Assembly: GCA_003416985.1 (NCBI GenBank)
Contig: QVIN01000004.1
Coordinates: 310,001 to 374,000, forward strand
DNA length: 64,000 nucleotides
Reading direction: 5' to 3'
Source of the DNA: Duganella sp. BJB480
Lineage (GTDB): Bacteria > Pseudomonadota > Gammaproteobacteria > Burkholderiales > Burkholderiaceae_D
Below the pieces are notes generated by a model. It was not told the origin of the DNA, did not search any database, and saw only the letters and a list, made by a program, of their open reading frames with translations. Below, piece by piece: positions 8,536-17,986 of this stretch. Position numbers and translations under genes: made by a program. Each line of letters opens with the position of its first letter. Position 1 is the stretch's first letter.

Positions 8536-9830
8536 TTTGCGCAGGCCGGCGTGATTTTTTTCTCGGCCGCGTAGGCTGCGGAGCTCTCCTCCAGCAGCTT
8601 GCGGGTCAGCGCCTTGTCGCCGACGATCCAGTTCGGCGTGATGGCGTTCCACTTCTTGCCGTCCCATTGCTGGACCTTGACCGCGCCCGAGCCTTCATGG
8701 TCGTCGCAGCTGGTCTTCACCGGCGGCAGCATGCCCAGGGCGCCGATGGCTTTCTGGCGCGCCTCGTCCACGTTCAAGTGCTCCAGGCCCCAGCGCATTT
8801 GCTCGCCGTTGACCGGCTTGCCCTTGCCGAATTTCTCCTGCGCGGTACGCATCGCCTCCACCCACAGGATGGCCGCGCTGACGCCGCGCATGTGATACAC
8901 GGAGCCGATGCGGGTGCGGTCGGCCAGGTTGCCCTTGCCGGCGTCGTAGAGTTTTTTATGGATATCGTCCATCACCGGGTAGTTGCCCGGGGTGTTGAAG
9001 GTCATCGCGCTGTAGCCTTTGGCGGCGTCGCCGGCCGGCACGGTGTCTTCTTCGGAGCCGGCCCACCAAACGCCGAGGATCTTCTCGCGCGGGATGCCGT
9101 TGCGCTGCGCGGTCTTGATGGCGACCGCGTTCATCGAGCCCCAGCCCCACAGGATCACGTGGTCGGGATTGGCCTGGCGGATCTGCAGCCACTGCGATTG
9201 CTGCTCCGTGCCCGGCGGCGTGACGGGAACCTTGACCAGGTCGAAGCCATACTGCTTGGACAAGGCCTCCAGCACCGGCAAGGGTTCCTTGCCGAACGCG
9301 GAGTCGTGGTACAGGTAGGCGATCTTCTTGCCTTTCAGCTTGGCCATGCCGCCGTCCTTGTCGCCGAGGTATTTGACCATCGCGGCGGCCTGATTCCAGT
9401 AGCTGGTAATCAGCGGGAACACGTAGGGGAAGACCTTGCCGTTGGCGGCGTCCGAACGGCCGTAGCCGATCATGGTCATCGGGATTTTATCGACGGCCAA
9501 ACGATCCAGCACGCCGTAGGCCACGCCGGTGGACAGCGGCTCGACCAGCGTGGCGCCGCCGTTCTTGGTCTTCAGGCGCTCGTAGCATTCGACGCCGCGC
9601 GAAGGGTTGTATTCGGTCTCGCACTCTTCCCACGAGATCTTCACGCCGTTCACGCCACCGGCCAGGTTGACCAGGTTGAAGTAGTCGATGATGCCGCCGT
9701 AGAAGCCGGAACCGCCCGCCGCATAAGGGCCTACGCGGTACGAGGGCAGGGCGACGTATTGGTCCTGGGCCCATGCGGGAATGGATGCCGCCAGTGTGAG
9801 TCCAAGTACCAGGGATGCGATGCGTTTCAT
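8532..9830 (-). CDS. ABC transporter substrate-binding protein (Leu/Ile/Val-binding family)
   Basis: A 432-aa periplasmic binding protein. The ATG at 9830 follows GGAGAAGACA and begins a signal peptide (MKRIASLVLGLTLAASIPAWA). The mature sequence has the type I periplasmic fold pattern: a YNPSRGVECYERLK segment, AYLYHDSAFGKEPLPVLEAL and a DHVILWGWGSMN segment. Four cysteines occur in the mature protein, two near the C-terminus (SCDDHEG, PACAK). The substrate is probably an organic or aromatic acid rather than an amino acid, because two acyl-CoA ligases share the operon; this is inference. Confidence 0.88.
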   Translation of the reverse strand: MKRIASLVLGLTLAASIPAWAQDQYVALPSYRVGPYAAGGSGFYGGIIDYFNLVNLAGGVNGVKISWEECETEYNPSRGVECYERLKTKNGGATLVEPLSTGVAYGVLDRLAVDKIPMTMIGYGRSDAANGKVFPYVFPLITSYWNQAAAMVKYLGDKDGGMAKLKGKKIAYLYHDSAFGKEPLPVLEALSKQYGFDLVKVPVTPPGTEQQSQWLQIRQANPDHVILWGWGSMNAVAIKTAQRNGIPREKILGVWWAGSEEDTVPAGDAAKGYSAMTFNTPGNYPVMDDIHKKLYDAGKGNLADRTRIGSVYHMRGVSAAILWVEAMRTAQEKFGKGKPVNGEQMRWGLEHLNVDEARQKAIGALGMLPPVKTSCDDHEGSGAVKVQQWDGKKWNAITPNWIVGDKALTRKLLEESSAAYAAEKKITPACAK

Positions 9831-9862
9831 TGTCTTCTCCTCCAGGTTATTGTTGTTTGCGT

Positions 9863-10921
9863 TCAGTGCGGGAATGGCCACAGACGCAGTTTCTCTTTAC
9901 CGATTTGCCATAAACGCGCCAGACCGTGCGGTTCCACGATCAGGAAAAATACGATCAACGCACCGAACACCATCAGCTCCAGGTTGGAGGCCACGCTGGT
10001 GGGCAGCGCCAGGCCGTGCGCGAAGATATTCAGGAACACCGGCAGCAGCACGATGAAGGCCGCGCCGAGGAAGGAGCCGAGCACCGAGCCGACGCCGCCG
10101 ATGATCACCATGAACAGGATGCGGAACGACAGGTCGAGGTTGTAGGCTTCCGGCTCCACCGTGCCGAGGTAGGCGTACGCGTACAGCGCGCCGGCCACGC
10201 CGCAGTAGAAGGAGCTGACGGCGAAGGCCAGCAGCTTGGTCCGCATCAGGCGGAAGCCGATCACTTCGGCCGCCACGTCCATGTCGCGCACCGCCATCCA
10301 CGAGCGGCCCACGTTGGAGCGGATCATGTTCTTGGCCAGCAGCGCCATGACAGCCACCACGCCCAGCACCAGCAGGTATTTGCGGCCCGGCGTGTCGAAC
10401 TGGTAGCCGAGGATGGCGATCTTCTGCGCGGTGATCACGCCGGAGGTGCTGTAGTTGGTCAGGTAGGGGATCTTGGTGAGGCACCACACCACGAAGAACT
10501 GCGTGGCCAGCGTGGACGCGGCCAGGTAGAAGCCGCGTATCCGCAGCGACGGCAGGCCGAAGGCGATGCCGACCATCGCCGCGCTCAAGCCGCCCAGCAC
10601 GAAGGCCAGCAGCACCGGCAGTCCAGGCAGGCGCGCCAGGAAATTGTACGAGGCGAAGGCGCCGACCGCCATGAAGGCGGCGGTGCCCAGCGACAGCTGG
10701 CCGGCGTAGCCGGTGAGGATGTTCAGTCCCAGCGCGGCCAGCGAGAAGATCAGGAAGGGGATCAGGATCGCCGACAAGGTGTACGGCGATGCGAACAGCG
10801 GCACCACCACGATCGCCACCGCCAGCAGCGCGAACAGCGCGATGCGGTCCTGCAGGATGGGGAAGATCTGGCTGTCGGCCTGATAGCTGGTTTTGAATTG
10901 TCCTGCTTCGCGGTAGAGCAT
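9863..10921 (-). CDS. Liv-type ABC transporter permease (LivM-like)
   Basis: A 352-aa inner-membrane permease with about ten hydrophobic segments. It shows the LivM signature: LNILTGYAGQLSLGTAAFM near residue 65, GLPSLRIRGFYLAASTLATQ, and GRSWMAVRDMDVAAEVIG, the coupling-helix region that contacts the ATPases. The ATG at 10921 has GAGAGG about 9 bases upstream. It follows the LivH-like gene by 9 bp. Together the two permeases form the membrane channel. Confidence 0.9.
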   Translation of the reverse strand: MLYREAGQFKTSYQADSQIFPILQDRIALFALLAVAIVVVPLFASPYTLSAILIPFLIFSLAALGLNILTGYAGQLSLGTAAFMAVGAFASYNFLARLPGLPVLLAFVLGGLSAAMVGIAFGLPSLRIRGFYLAASTLATQFFVVWCLTKIPYLTNYSTSGVITAQKIAILGYQFDTPGRKYLLVLGVVAVMALLAKNMIRSNVGRSWMAVRDMDVAAEVIGFRLMRTKLLAFAVSSFYCGVAGALYAYAYLGTVEPEAYNLDLSFRILFMVIIGGVGSVLGSFLGAAFIVLLPVFLNIFAHGLALPTSVASNLELMVFGALIVFFLIVEPHGLARLWQIGKEKLRLWPFPH

Positions 10922-10930
10922 GATGGCCTC

Positions 10931-11833
10931 TCAGATTCTGCGGATGATTTTTTCGCCGAACAGGCCTTCCGGCCGCACCAGCAGGAACAACAGCGCCAGC
11001 ACGTACGGGAACCAGCCTTCGATGCCGCCGCCGACCAGCGGGCCGATATACACCTCGGCCATCTTTTCGGAGGCGCCGATGATCAGGCCGCCGACAATCG
11101 CGCCGGGCATCGACGTGAAGCCGCCGAGGATCAGCACCGGCAGCGCCTTCAGCGCGACAAAGGTCAGCGCGAACTGCACGCCGTTGCGGGCGCCCCACAG
11201 CAGGCCGGCCACCAGCGCGACCAGCCCGGCCACCGCCCACAGCACCGCCCAGATGCGCTGCAGCGGAATGCCGACGGCCAGCGCGGCTTGGTGGTCGTCC
11301 GCCACCGCGCGCAGGGCGCGGCCCACCTTGGTCTTGGAGAACAGCAGGGCCAGCGCCGTCACCAGCAGGCCGCAGACGGCGGCCGCCATGATGTCGAACT
11401 GCGAGACCAGGATGTTAAATCTGTTCATCAGGTACTCGGACGGCACGTCCTCGATCGGCAGTTCCAGCTTGTGCACCTGCGAGCCCCATATCAGCTGCGC
11501 CAAGCCCTCGATGAAGAACGCCAGGCCGATGGTGGCCATGAACAGCGTGATCTCCGGCTGGTTCACCAAAGGCCGCAGCACCACGCGCTCGATCGCCATG
11601 CCGAGCAGGATCATGACCACGATGGTCAGCGGTATCGCCACCCACAGCGACACGCCGAATTTGTCGACGAAGCCGACGCAGGTGAGCGCGGCGAAGAACA
11701 CCATCGCGCCCTGGGCGAAGTTGAAAACGCCGGAGGCCTTGTAGATCAGCACAAAGCCGATCGCCACCAGCGCGTACATCACGCCGGACAGCAGGCCGCC
11801 GATCAGCACCTCAAAGAAGAAGTTAACGTTCAT
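10931..11833 (-). CDS. Liv-type ABC transporter permease (LivH-like)
   Basis: A 300-aa inner-membrane permease, normal length for LivH. Hydrophobic segments cover most of the sequence. Family motifs include GGLLSGVMYALVAIGFVLIY at the N-terminus, KTKVGRALRAVADDHQAA (coupling region) and VLILGGFTSMPGAIVGGLII. The ATG overlaps the LivG-like stop by 4 bp, so the genes are co-translated. Confidence 0.9.
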   Translation of the reverse strand: MNVNFFFEVLIGGLLSGVMYALVAIGFVLIYKASGVFNFAQGAMVFFAALTCVGFVDKFGVSLWVAIPLTIVVMILLGMAIERVVLRPLVNQPEITLFMATIGLAFFIEGLAQLIWGSQVHKLELPIEDVPSEYLMNRFNILVSQFDIMAAAVCGLLVTALALLFSKTKVGRALRAVADDHQAALAVGIPLQRIWAVLWAVAGLVALVAGLLWGARNGVQFALTFVALKALPVLILGGFTSMPGAIVGGLIIGASEKMAEVYIGPLVGGGIEGWFPYVLALLFLLVRPEGLFGEKIIRRI

Positions 11834-12681
11834 TCGTGGGCCTTTCCGAGGTAGGCGTTGATCACGTCCTGGTTGCAGCGGATGTCGTCGGGAGTGCCGT
11901 CGCCGATTTTCTTGCCGTAGTCGAGCACCACCACGCGGTCCGAGATGTCCATCACCACGCCCATGTCATGCTCGATCAGCACGATGGTGGTGCCGAATTG
12001 GTCGTTCACGTCGAGGATGAAGCGGCACATGTCCTGCTTCTCTTCCACGTTCATGCCGGCCATCGGTTCGTCCAGCAGCAGGATATCCGGTTCTGCGGCC
12101 AGCGCGCGGCCCAGCTCCACGCGCTTTTGCAGGCCGTATGGCAGGCGGCCCACCGGCGTCTTGCGGATCGCCTGGATCTCCAGGAAGTCGATGATCTCCT
12201 CGGCCTTGACGCGGTGGGCGATTTCCTCGCGCCGCGCCGGACCCCAGTACAGCGCCTGCATCAGGAAGTTGGACTTCATCTTCAGGTTACGGCCGGTCAT
12301 GATGTTGTCGAGGACCGTCATGCCCTTGAACAGCGCGATGTTCTGGAAGGTGCGGGCGATGCCGGATTTGGCGGCGGCGTGGCAGACCATGTTCTTGCGA
12401 TGCTCGCCGCGGTAGATGATCTCCCCCAGCTGCGGGCGGTACACGCCGTTGATCACGTTGAGCATCGAGCTTTTACCGGCGCCGTTCGGGCCGATGATGG
12501 CGCGGATCTCGTGCTGCTTCACGTCGAAGGAGATGTCGGTCAGCGCCTTCACGCCGCCGAACGACAGCGAGATGTTCTTCAGGTCGAGGATCACCGGGCC
12601 GATCTTGCGGCGATCGGGATCGGCGTCCGCCCCGAAGTGGGTGTCTGGTTCGTTCATTTGCATGGTGGCTTCCTCTGTCAT
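11830..12681 (-). CDS. Liv-type ABC transporter ATP-binding protein (LivG-like)
   Basis: A 283-aa ATPase of the same importer. Walker A GPNGAGKSS lies near residue 65, the signature is LPYGLQKRVELGRAL, and Walker B is ILLLDEPMAGM. The GIARTFQNIALFKGMTVLDN segment is the typical LivG Q-loop region. A polar N-terminal extension of about 30 residues precedes the fold. The start overlaps the TGA of the acyl-CoA ligase gene by 4 bp, and the stop overlaps the permease start by 4 bp. Confidence 0.9.
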   Translation of the reverse strand: MTEEATMQMNEPDTHFGADADPDRRKIGPVILDLKNISLSFGGVKALTDISFDVKQHEIRAIIGPNGAGKSSMLNVINGVYRPQLGEIIYRGEHRKNMVCHAAAKSGIARTFQNIALFKGMTVLDNIMTGRNLKMKSNFLMQALYWGPARREEIAHRVKAEEIIDFLEIQAIRKTPVGRLPYGLQKRVELGRALAAEPDILLLDEPMAGMNVEEKQDMCRFILDVNDQFGTTIVLIEHDMGVVMDISDRVVVLDYGKKIGDGTPDDIRCNQDVINAYLGKAHE

Positions 12682-14621
12682 GCCGCTGCCTGGATGGCAG
12701 GGAAGGTCTTGCAGGACTCGATCTTCAGGTCCGCCGCCACCAGCCCTGTGCGGCCGTCTTCGAACTTGACCTGCGTTTCGATGTACTGCGATTGCTTGCC
12801 GCTGTAGAGCGCTTCGATCAGCACTGCGTACTTCTCGGCGATGAACTTGCGGCGCACCTTGCGGGTGCGGGTCAGCTCATCGTCGTCGGGATCGAGCTCC
12901 TTGTGCAGCACCAGGTAGCGGTGGATCTGCGTGTCGCTCATCATCGGCTCGGACGCCAGGTCGGCGTTGACCTGCTCGATGCAGTCGCGCACCAGGCCAT
13001 ACACCTGCGGGTGCGCGGCCAGGTCGGTGTAGCCGGAATAGGCGATGCTGCGGCGCTCAGCCCAGTTGCCCACGGCTTCCATGTCGATATTGATGAAGGC
13101 GCAGACCTCGTCGCGCTTGTCGCCGAACACCACCGCCTCTTTGATGAAGGGGAAGAACTTGAGTTTGTTCTCCACGTAGTTGGGCGCGAAGATGGCGCCG
13201 CCGTTCATCCTGCCCACGTCCGCCGCGCGGTCGATGATCTTCAGGTGGCCCTCGTGGTCGAACAGGCCGGCGTCGCCGGTGTGGAAGTAGCCTTCGGCGT
13301 CGATCGCTTCGCTGGTGGCGTCGGGACGCTTGTAGTAACAGTCCATCAATGTTGGCGACCTGACCAGCACCTCGCCGTTGTCGGCCAGCTTGACCTCGAC
13401 GCCGGGCGCCGGCAGGCCGACGCTGTCGAACTTGATCTGGCCGTCCGGCTGCAGGCAGATGTAGGCGCAGGTTTCGGTCGAGCCGTAGAACTGCTTCAAA
13501 TTGACGCCGATGGAGCGGTAGAAGCGGAACAGGTCCGGCCCGATCGCGGCGCCGGCCGTGTAGGCGACCCGCACACGTGACATTCCGAGCACATTCTTCA
13601 ACGGACCGTAGACCAGAACCTGACCTAGCGCATAAGCCAGGCGGTCCGACAGCGGCACCGGCTTGCCGTCCAAAATGGCGGCGCCGCTGCGGCGGGCCAC
13701 CGCCATGAAGTGATGGAACATGCGGCGCTTGATGGCGCCGGCGTCCTCCATCCGTATCATCACGGTGGTGAGCATGTTCTCGAACACGCGCGGCGGAGCG
13801 AAGTAATAAGTAGGGCCGATTTCGCGCATGTCGGTCATGACGGTGTCGCCGGATTCGGGACAGTTGACGGTGAAGCCGGCCGTCATCGCCTGCGCGAAGG
13901 AGAACAGGCAGTCGCCCACCCAGGCCATCGGCAGGTAGGACAGGATGTCCTCGGCGTCGGTGAGGTGCTCGAAACCGACGCCGCCGGTGCCGGCCGCGAT
14001 CAGCGCGGAATGGGTCTGGCACACGCCTTTGGGCTTGCCGGTGGTGCCGGAGGTGTACAGGATGATGGCGTTGTCGCTGCCTTTGCCGGCTTTGACGGCG
14101 TTGTCGAACATGCCGGGATTGGCCTTGTCCCAGGCGCGGCCGATCTCCTGCAGGCGGGCGAAGGACAGCAGGCCTTGCTGGCGATAGTGGCGCATGCCGC
14201 GTTCATCGTCGTAGGCGACGTGCTCGATGTGCGGGTACAGGCTTTGCAATTCCATTAACTTGTCGACCTGTTCCTGGTCTTCGACGATGGCGTAGCGGAT
14301 CTCGGCGTTTTCCAACACATAGGCCATGTCGGCGGCCGGGGCGTCCTGGTACAGCGGCACGGGCACGCCGCCCAGGCACTGCGCGGCCAGCATGGACCAG
14401 TAGAGGCGGGGGCGGTTGTCGCCGATGATGGCCAGGTTCATGCCGCGCTGGAAGCCGATGGCGGCCAGGCCGCAGGCCAGCGCCCGCACTTCGTCGTTGA
14501 CCTGGGCCCAGGTCCAGCTTTGCCAGATACCCAGGTATTTTTCCCTGAAAGCGGGTTTCCCCGGACGGAGCTGGCCATGGGCCAGCAGCCAGCGCGGGAA
14601 CGTGTCGTTCTGTGTATGCAC
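12678..14621 (-). CDS. AMP-dependent synthetase / long-chain acyl-CoA ligase family protein
   Basis: A 647-aa adenylate-forming enzyme and the first gene of the eight-gene operon. The ATP-binding loop ILYTSGTTGKPKGV is at about residue 187, with QFYGSTETCAYI (adenine site) and YFHTGDAGLFDHEGHLKIID (the acidic TGD motif and hinge) following. It should couple a carboxylic acid to CoA through an acyl-AMP. The co-transcribed importer suggests uptake of the acid followed by activation. It is divergent from a Crp/Fnr regulator, which is a good candidate controller. The substrate is unknown. Confidence 0.88.
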   Translation of the reverse strand: MHTQNDTFPRWLLAHGQLRPGKPAFREKYLGIWQSWTWAQVNDEVRALACGLAAIGFQRGMNLAIIGDNRPRLYWSMLAAQCLGGVPVPLYQDAPAADMAYVLENAEIRYAIVEDQEQVDKLMELQSLYPHIEHVAYDDERGMRHYRQQGLLSFARLQEIGRAWDKANPGMFDNAVKAGKGSDNAIILYTSGTTGKPKGVCQTHSALIAAGTGGVGFEHLTDAEDILSYLPMAWVGDCLFSFAQAMTAGFTVNCPESGDTVMTDMREIGPTYYFAPPRVFENMLTTVMIRMEDAGAIKRRMFHHFMAVARRSGAAILDGKPVPLSDRLAYALGQVLVYGPLKNVLGMSRVRVAYTAGAAIGPDLFRFYRSIGVNLKQFYGSTETCAYICLQPDGQIKFDSVGLPAPGVEVKLADNGEVLVRSPTLMDCYYKRPDATSEAIDAEGYFHTGDAGLFDHEGHLKIIDRAADVGRMNGGAIFAPNYVENKLKFFPFIKEAVVFGDKRDEVCAFINIDMEAVGNWAERRSIAYSGYTDLAAHPQVYGLVRDCIEQVNADLASEPMMSDTQIHRYLVLHKELDPDDDELTRTRKVRRKFIAEKYAVLIEALYSGKQSQYIETQVKFEDGRTGLVAADLKIESCKTFPAIQAAA

Positions 14622-14763
14622 CAGTGTCTCCTGTTGCTATTTGCTCGTACTTGTTAAACTTCTGATACGGCAGCCTTTTTATGTGATGATAGTAGCTTGC
14701 CGCCGACAGTCAGGTTGTCTTTTCGGCGACATTTGGCTGAACTTTCCATGGTGCGTTGCAATA

Positions 14764-15453
14764 ATGCCTAATCAACATCAAATTACCCTCAAGGACGCAT
14801 TGCGTACGGCGATCTGGGCCCAGGGCCTGACGCCGGAACAAATGGCGCGCGTAGAGGCCGAGACCTTTGAAACCTTTGTCCCGAAGGGCGGTTATGTTTG
14901 CCGCAAGGGGGAAATGGTGGAGCATTGGCTGGGTATTATCGAGGGCATGGTGAAGATGACCAATTTCTCGGCGGCGGGTAAAAGCGTGTCATTTACCGGC
15001 GTACCGCCGGGGGGCTGGTTCAGTGAGGGTTCGCTTTTAAAAAGGGAGCACCTTAAATACGATGCGATGGCTTTACGCGATAGCCGTATTGCGCGCATGC
15101 CGCTTTCTACTTTTCATTGGCTGTTGGAAACCAGTTTGCCATTTACGCGGTTTTTATTAATGCAGCTGAATGAGCGCTTGGGACAGTTTATCGGGATGGT
15201 GGAAAATGACCGCTTATTAAATCCCGATACCCGCGTGGCGCGTTGTCTGGTTTCCATGTTTAATTCCCATCTTTATCCGGGATTGGAGAAACTGGTGCAA
15301 ATATCGCAGGAGGAATTAGGCCTGCTGTCCGGCGCCTCGCGCCAGCGCGCCAATCAGGCGTTGCAGCTGCTGGAAAAACAAGGCTTATTAAGTCTTGATT
15401 ACGGCGGCATCCGCATACTCGATCTCGAAGGCCTGCGCCGCTACGAGGCCTGA
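14764..15453 (+). CDS. Crp/Fnr family transcriptional regulator
   Basis: A 229-aa regulator with an N-terminal cyclic-nucleotide-binding-like beta-roll (about residues 30-130, GEMVEHWLGIIEGMVKMTNF) and a C-terminal winged helix (VARCLVSMF, then ISQEELGLLSGASRQRANQA as the recognition helix region). It lacks the Fnr-type N-terminal cysteine cluster. The ATG at 14764 matches the normal start of the family; the frame stays open upstream but without family sequence. It is divergent from the acyl-CoA ligase/ABC operon with 142 bp between starts and probably regulates it. Confidence 0.87.
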   Translation: MPNQHQITLKDALRTAIWAQGLTPEQMARVEAETFETFVPKGGYVCRKGEMVEHWLGIIEGMVKMTNFSAAGKSVSFTGVPPGGWFSEGSLLKREHLKYDAMALRDSRIARMPLSTFHWLLETSLPFTRFLLMQLNERLGQFIGMVENDRLLNPDTRVARCLVSMFNSHLYPGLEKLVQISQEELGLLSGASRQRANQALQLLEKQGLLSLDYGGIRILDLEGLRRYEA

Positions 15454-15674
15454 ATTCGCCTTCCCGTTACCTTGAATTCCCGATCAGGGAGGTTTCGTCC
15501 TCAAAACATGCTAAATTTTAGCGTGTTTGAGCCAAAAACCAGCGCGGGAAGGGCGGATTTGCGTCATGCGCACGAATCGTGCGGCTGCTAAATGCCGCGT
15601 CGTCGTCGATGACCAGGAAAGTGAAGGGAAATATCGGGAGCACGCGTTATGCGAATAAAGCGGCGATTGGATCG

Positions 15675-15935
15675 TTATGCTGCATTACGCTGTTTTTCTA
15701 ACCAGCGATCGTACATTTCCTGCATGGCAAGCCAACTTTCTAGTGAACTTCCCAGTGCGGTTGCCAAGCGTTGAGCCATTGAAGCGGTCACTCTTCCACG
15801 ACCGCTTAAAATACGACTTAACGTTGACGGCGCGACGCCCAGTTTCGCGGCACATCGCCGGCCGCTGATTTTTTGTGGCCGCAGATATACTTCCAGGATG
15901 AATTCACCGGGATGAAGAGGATTATGCATGTCCAT
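15675..15935 (-). CDS. HigA family antitoxin-like HTH protein (orphan)
   Basis: An 86-aa HigA-type antitoxin: MHNPLHPGEFILEVYL at the N-terminus is the family hallmark, followed by an Xre helix-turn-helix (CAAKLGVAPSTLSRILSGRG), ASMAQRLATALGSSLESWLA and a tail ending in Lys-Gln-Arg. The ATG at 15935 has GGAGG five bases upstream, which decides the start over an upstream TTG. In complete modules a toxin gene (HigB, an mRNA ribonuclease) precedes higA. Here only 236 bp separate it from the divergent aminopeptidase gene, and no complete toxin frame is present. Confidence 0.8.
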   Translation of the reverse strand: MDMHNPLHPGEFILEVYLRPQKISGRRCAAKLGVAPSTLSRILSGRGRVTASMAQRLATALGSSLESWLAMQEMYDRWLEKQRNAA

Positions 15936-16171
15936 TAATCCTCCAGGTCTGTCCAAGGCTGTATCTCAGCATAATTTCACGCTTCGAAAAACCGCCGCTG
16001 AAACGAGGTCATAATTCTCACTATAGCTTTCGGAGCGCTGTGGAACAAGCAGAGCAATTAAAGCATTTCGCATACTTGGCTAAGTGATGGCAGATCCAAA
16101 CCTGCGCCCCTGGCAATCGGAGTATCATAGCGACAAGCTATGCCGCATCGGCGGCACACCGGAATCGACTC

Positions 16172-17986
16172 ATGCATACTCCAGATACCTCCCCCGTCGT
16201 CGAGCGCATTGCGCTGTTGCGCGCGGCGATGCGCCGCCAGAATATCGACGCGCTGATCGTGCCGTCCGCCGATCCCCACTTGTCCGAATATCTGCCGATG
16301 CGCTGGCAGGGCCGTGAATGGCTGTCGGGATTTACTGGCTCGGTTGGCACTTTTATTGTCACGCCGGATATCGCCGGCGTCTGGACCGACGCCCGTTACT
16401 GGACCCAGGCCGAACAACAACTGGCCGGCACCGGCATCGCGCTGATGAAGCTGACCTCCGGCGCCAGCGTCCAATATGTTGACTGGCTGGCAACGACCCT
16501 GCAACCCGGCCAGACGGCGGCGGTCGACGGCGCGGTGCTCGGCCTGTCCATCGCCCGCCTGCTGGAACAGGCGCTGAAAGCGAAAAACGTCACGCTGCGC
16601 ACCGACCTGGACCTGCTGGACGAAGTCTGGACCGGCCGCCCGTCGCTGCCCGAAGCGCCGGTCTACGAACACCTGCCACCGTTCGCATCGCAGACCCGCG
16701 CCGAAAAGCTTGTCGATTTGCGCACAACGATGCGGCAACTGGGCACCCAGCACCACCTGATTTCGACGCTGGACGATATCGCCTACCTGTTCAATCTGCG
16801 CGGTGCCGACGTCAATTTCAACCCGATCTTCCTGTCCCACGCGCTGGTCGGGCCGGACCGCGCCACCTTGTTCGTCGCCGACGGCAAGGTCTCGCCCGCG
16901 CTGCGCGCCACGCTGGCGGAGGACGGCGTCGACGTCGCGCCGTACGAATCGGCCGCCGCCGCCCTGGCCGCGCTGCCCGCCGACAGCACGCTGCTGATCG
17001 ACCCGCGCCGCATCACCTACGGCACGCGCCAGTGGGTGCCGGCCACGGTCCGCGTGATCGAGGCGATCAACCCGACCACCTTCGCCAAATCCAAAAAGAG
17101 CGAGGCCGATGCCGCCCACGTGCGCGCCGCCATGGAGCAGGACGGCGCCGCCCTGTGCGAATTCTTCACCTGGCTGGAACAGACGCTGGCCGATCCGCAG
17201 CGCCCACCGCTGACCGAACTGGCCATCGACCGCGAGATCACGGCGGCCCGTGCGCGCCGTCCCGGCTTCGTTAGTCCGAGCTTCGCCACCATCGCCGGTT
17301 TCCGCTCCAACGGCGCGATCATGCATTACCGCGCCACCGAAGCCCAGCATTCCATCATCGAAGGCGACGGCCTGCTGCTGATCGACTCCGGCGGTCAGTA
17401 TTTGGGCGGCACCACCGACATCACCCGCGTGGTCGGCGTCGGCGCCATCACGGGCGAGCACAAACGCGATTTCACGCTGGTGCTCAAGGGTGTGATCGCG
17501 CTGTCCTCGGCGCGCTTCCCGCGCGGGACCAAATCGCCGATGCTCGACGCCATCGCCCGCGCGCCGCTGTGGGCCGAAGGGCTGGACTTCGGTCACGGTA
17601 CCGGCCACGGCGTCGGCTACTTCCTCAACGTGCACGAAGGCCCGCAGTCGATTTCGCAATCGGCGATGCCGGAGCCGCACACCGCCATGGAGCCAGGCAT
17701 GATCACATCGATAGAACCGGGGCTGTACCGTCCCGGCCAGTGGGGCATCCGGATTGAAAACCTGGTGCTCAACCGCCCGGCGGGCCAGACCGAATTCGGC
17801 GAGTTCCTCGAATTCGAAACGCTGACCCTGTGCCCGATCGACACCCGCTGCATCGAACCTTCGCTGCTGCGCGACGACGAGAAACGTTGGCTGAACGACT
17901 ATCATGCCACGGTGCGCAAGCGTTTGCGCCCACTGCTGTCCGGCGATGCGCTGGCTTGGCTCGAAACCCGCACGGAGGCGCTATGA
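16172..17986 (+). CDS. Aminopeptidase P family protein (Xaa-Pro aminopeptidase, M24B)
   Basis: A 604-aa peptidase that removes the N-terminal residue before a proline. It has the long three-domain form: two creatinase-like N-terminal domains (RIALLRAAMRRQNIDALIVP; LFVADGKV) and a C-terminal pita-bread catalytic domain. Metal ligands are visible in LLIDSGGQYLGGTTDITR (two Asp), HGTGHGVGYFLNVHEGP (His), TSIEPGLY (Glu) and IRIENLVL (Glu). Its stop overlaps the start of a small downstream gene by 4 bp. It is cytoplasmic, with no signal peptide. Confidence 0.92.
   Translation: MHTPDTSPVVERIALLRAAMRRQNIDALIVPSADPHLSEYLPMRWQGREWLSGFTGSVGTFIVTPDIAGVWTDARYWTQAEQQLAGTGIALMKLTSGASVQYVDWLATTLQPGQTAAVDGAVLGLSIARLLEQALKAKNVTLRTDLDLLDEVWTGRPSLPEAPVYEHLPPFASQTRAEKLVDLRTTMRQLGTQHHLISTLDDIAYLFNLRGADVNFNPIFLSHALVGPDRATLFVADGKVSPALRATLAEDGVDVAPYESAAAALAALPADSTLLIDPRRITYGTRQWVPATVRVIEAINPTTFAKSKKSEADAAHVRAAMEQDGAALCEFFTWLEQTLADPQRPPLTELAIDREITAARARRPGFVSPSFATIAGFRSNGAIMHYRATEAQHSIIEGDGLLLIDSGGQYLGGTTDITRVVGVGAITGEHKRDFTLVLKGVIALSSARFPRGTKSPMLDAIARAPLWAEGLDFGHGTGHGVGYFLNVHEGPQSISQSAMPEPHTAMEPGMITSIEPGLYRPGQWGIRIENLVLNRPAGQTEFGEFLEFETLTLCPIDTRCIEPSLLRDDEKRWLNDYHATVRKRLRPLLSGDALAWLETRTEAL

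Noticed and set aside
15957..16015. Possible HigB remnant upstream of the HigA-like gene
   Set aside because: A frame starting MTSFQRRFFEA looks faintly like a HigB N-terminus but stops after 11 codons; too short to support even as a pseudogene.
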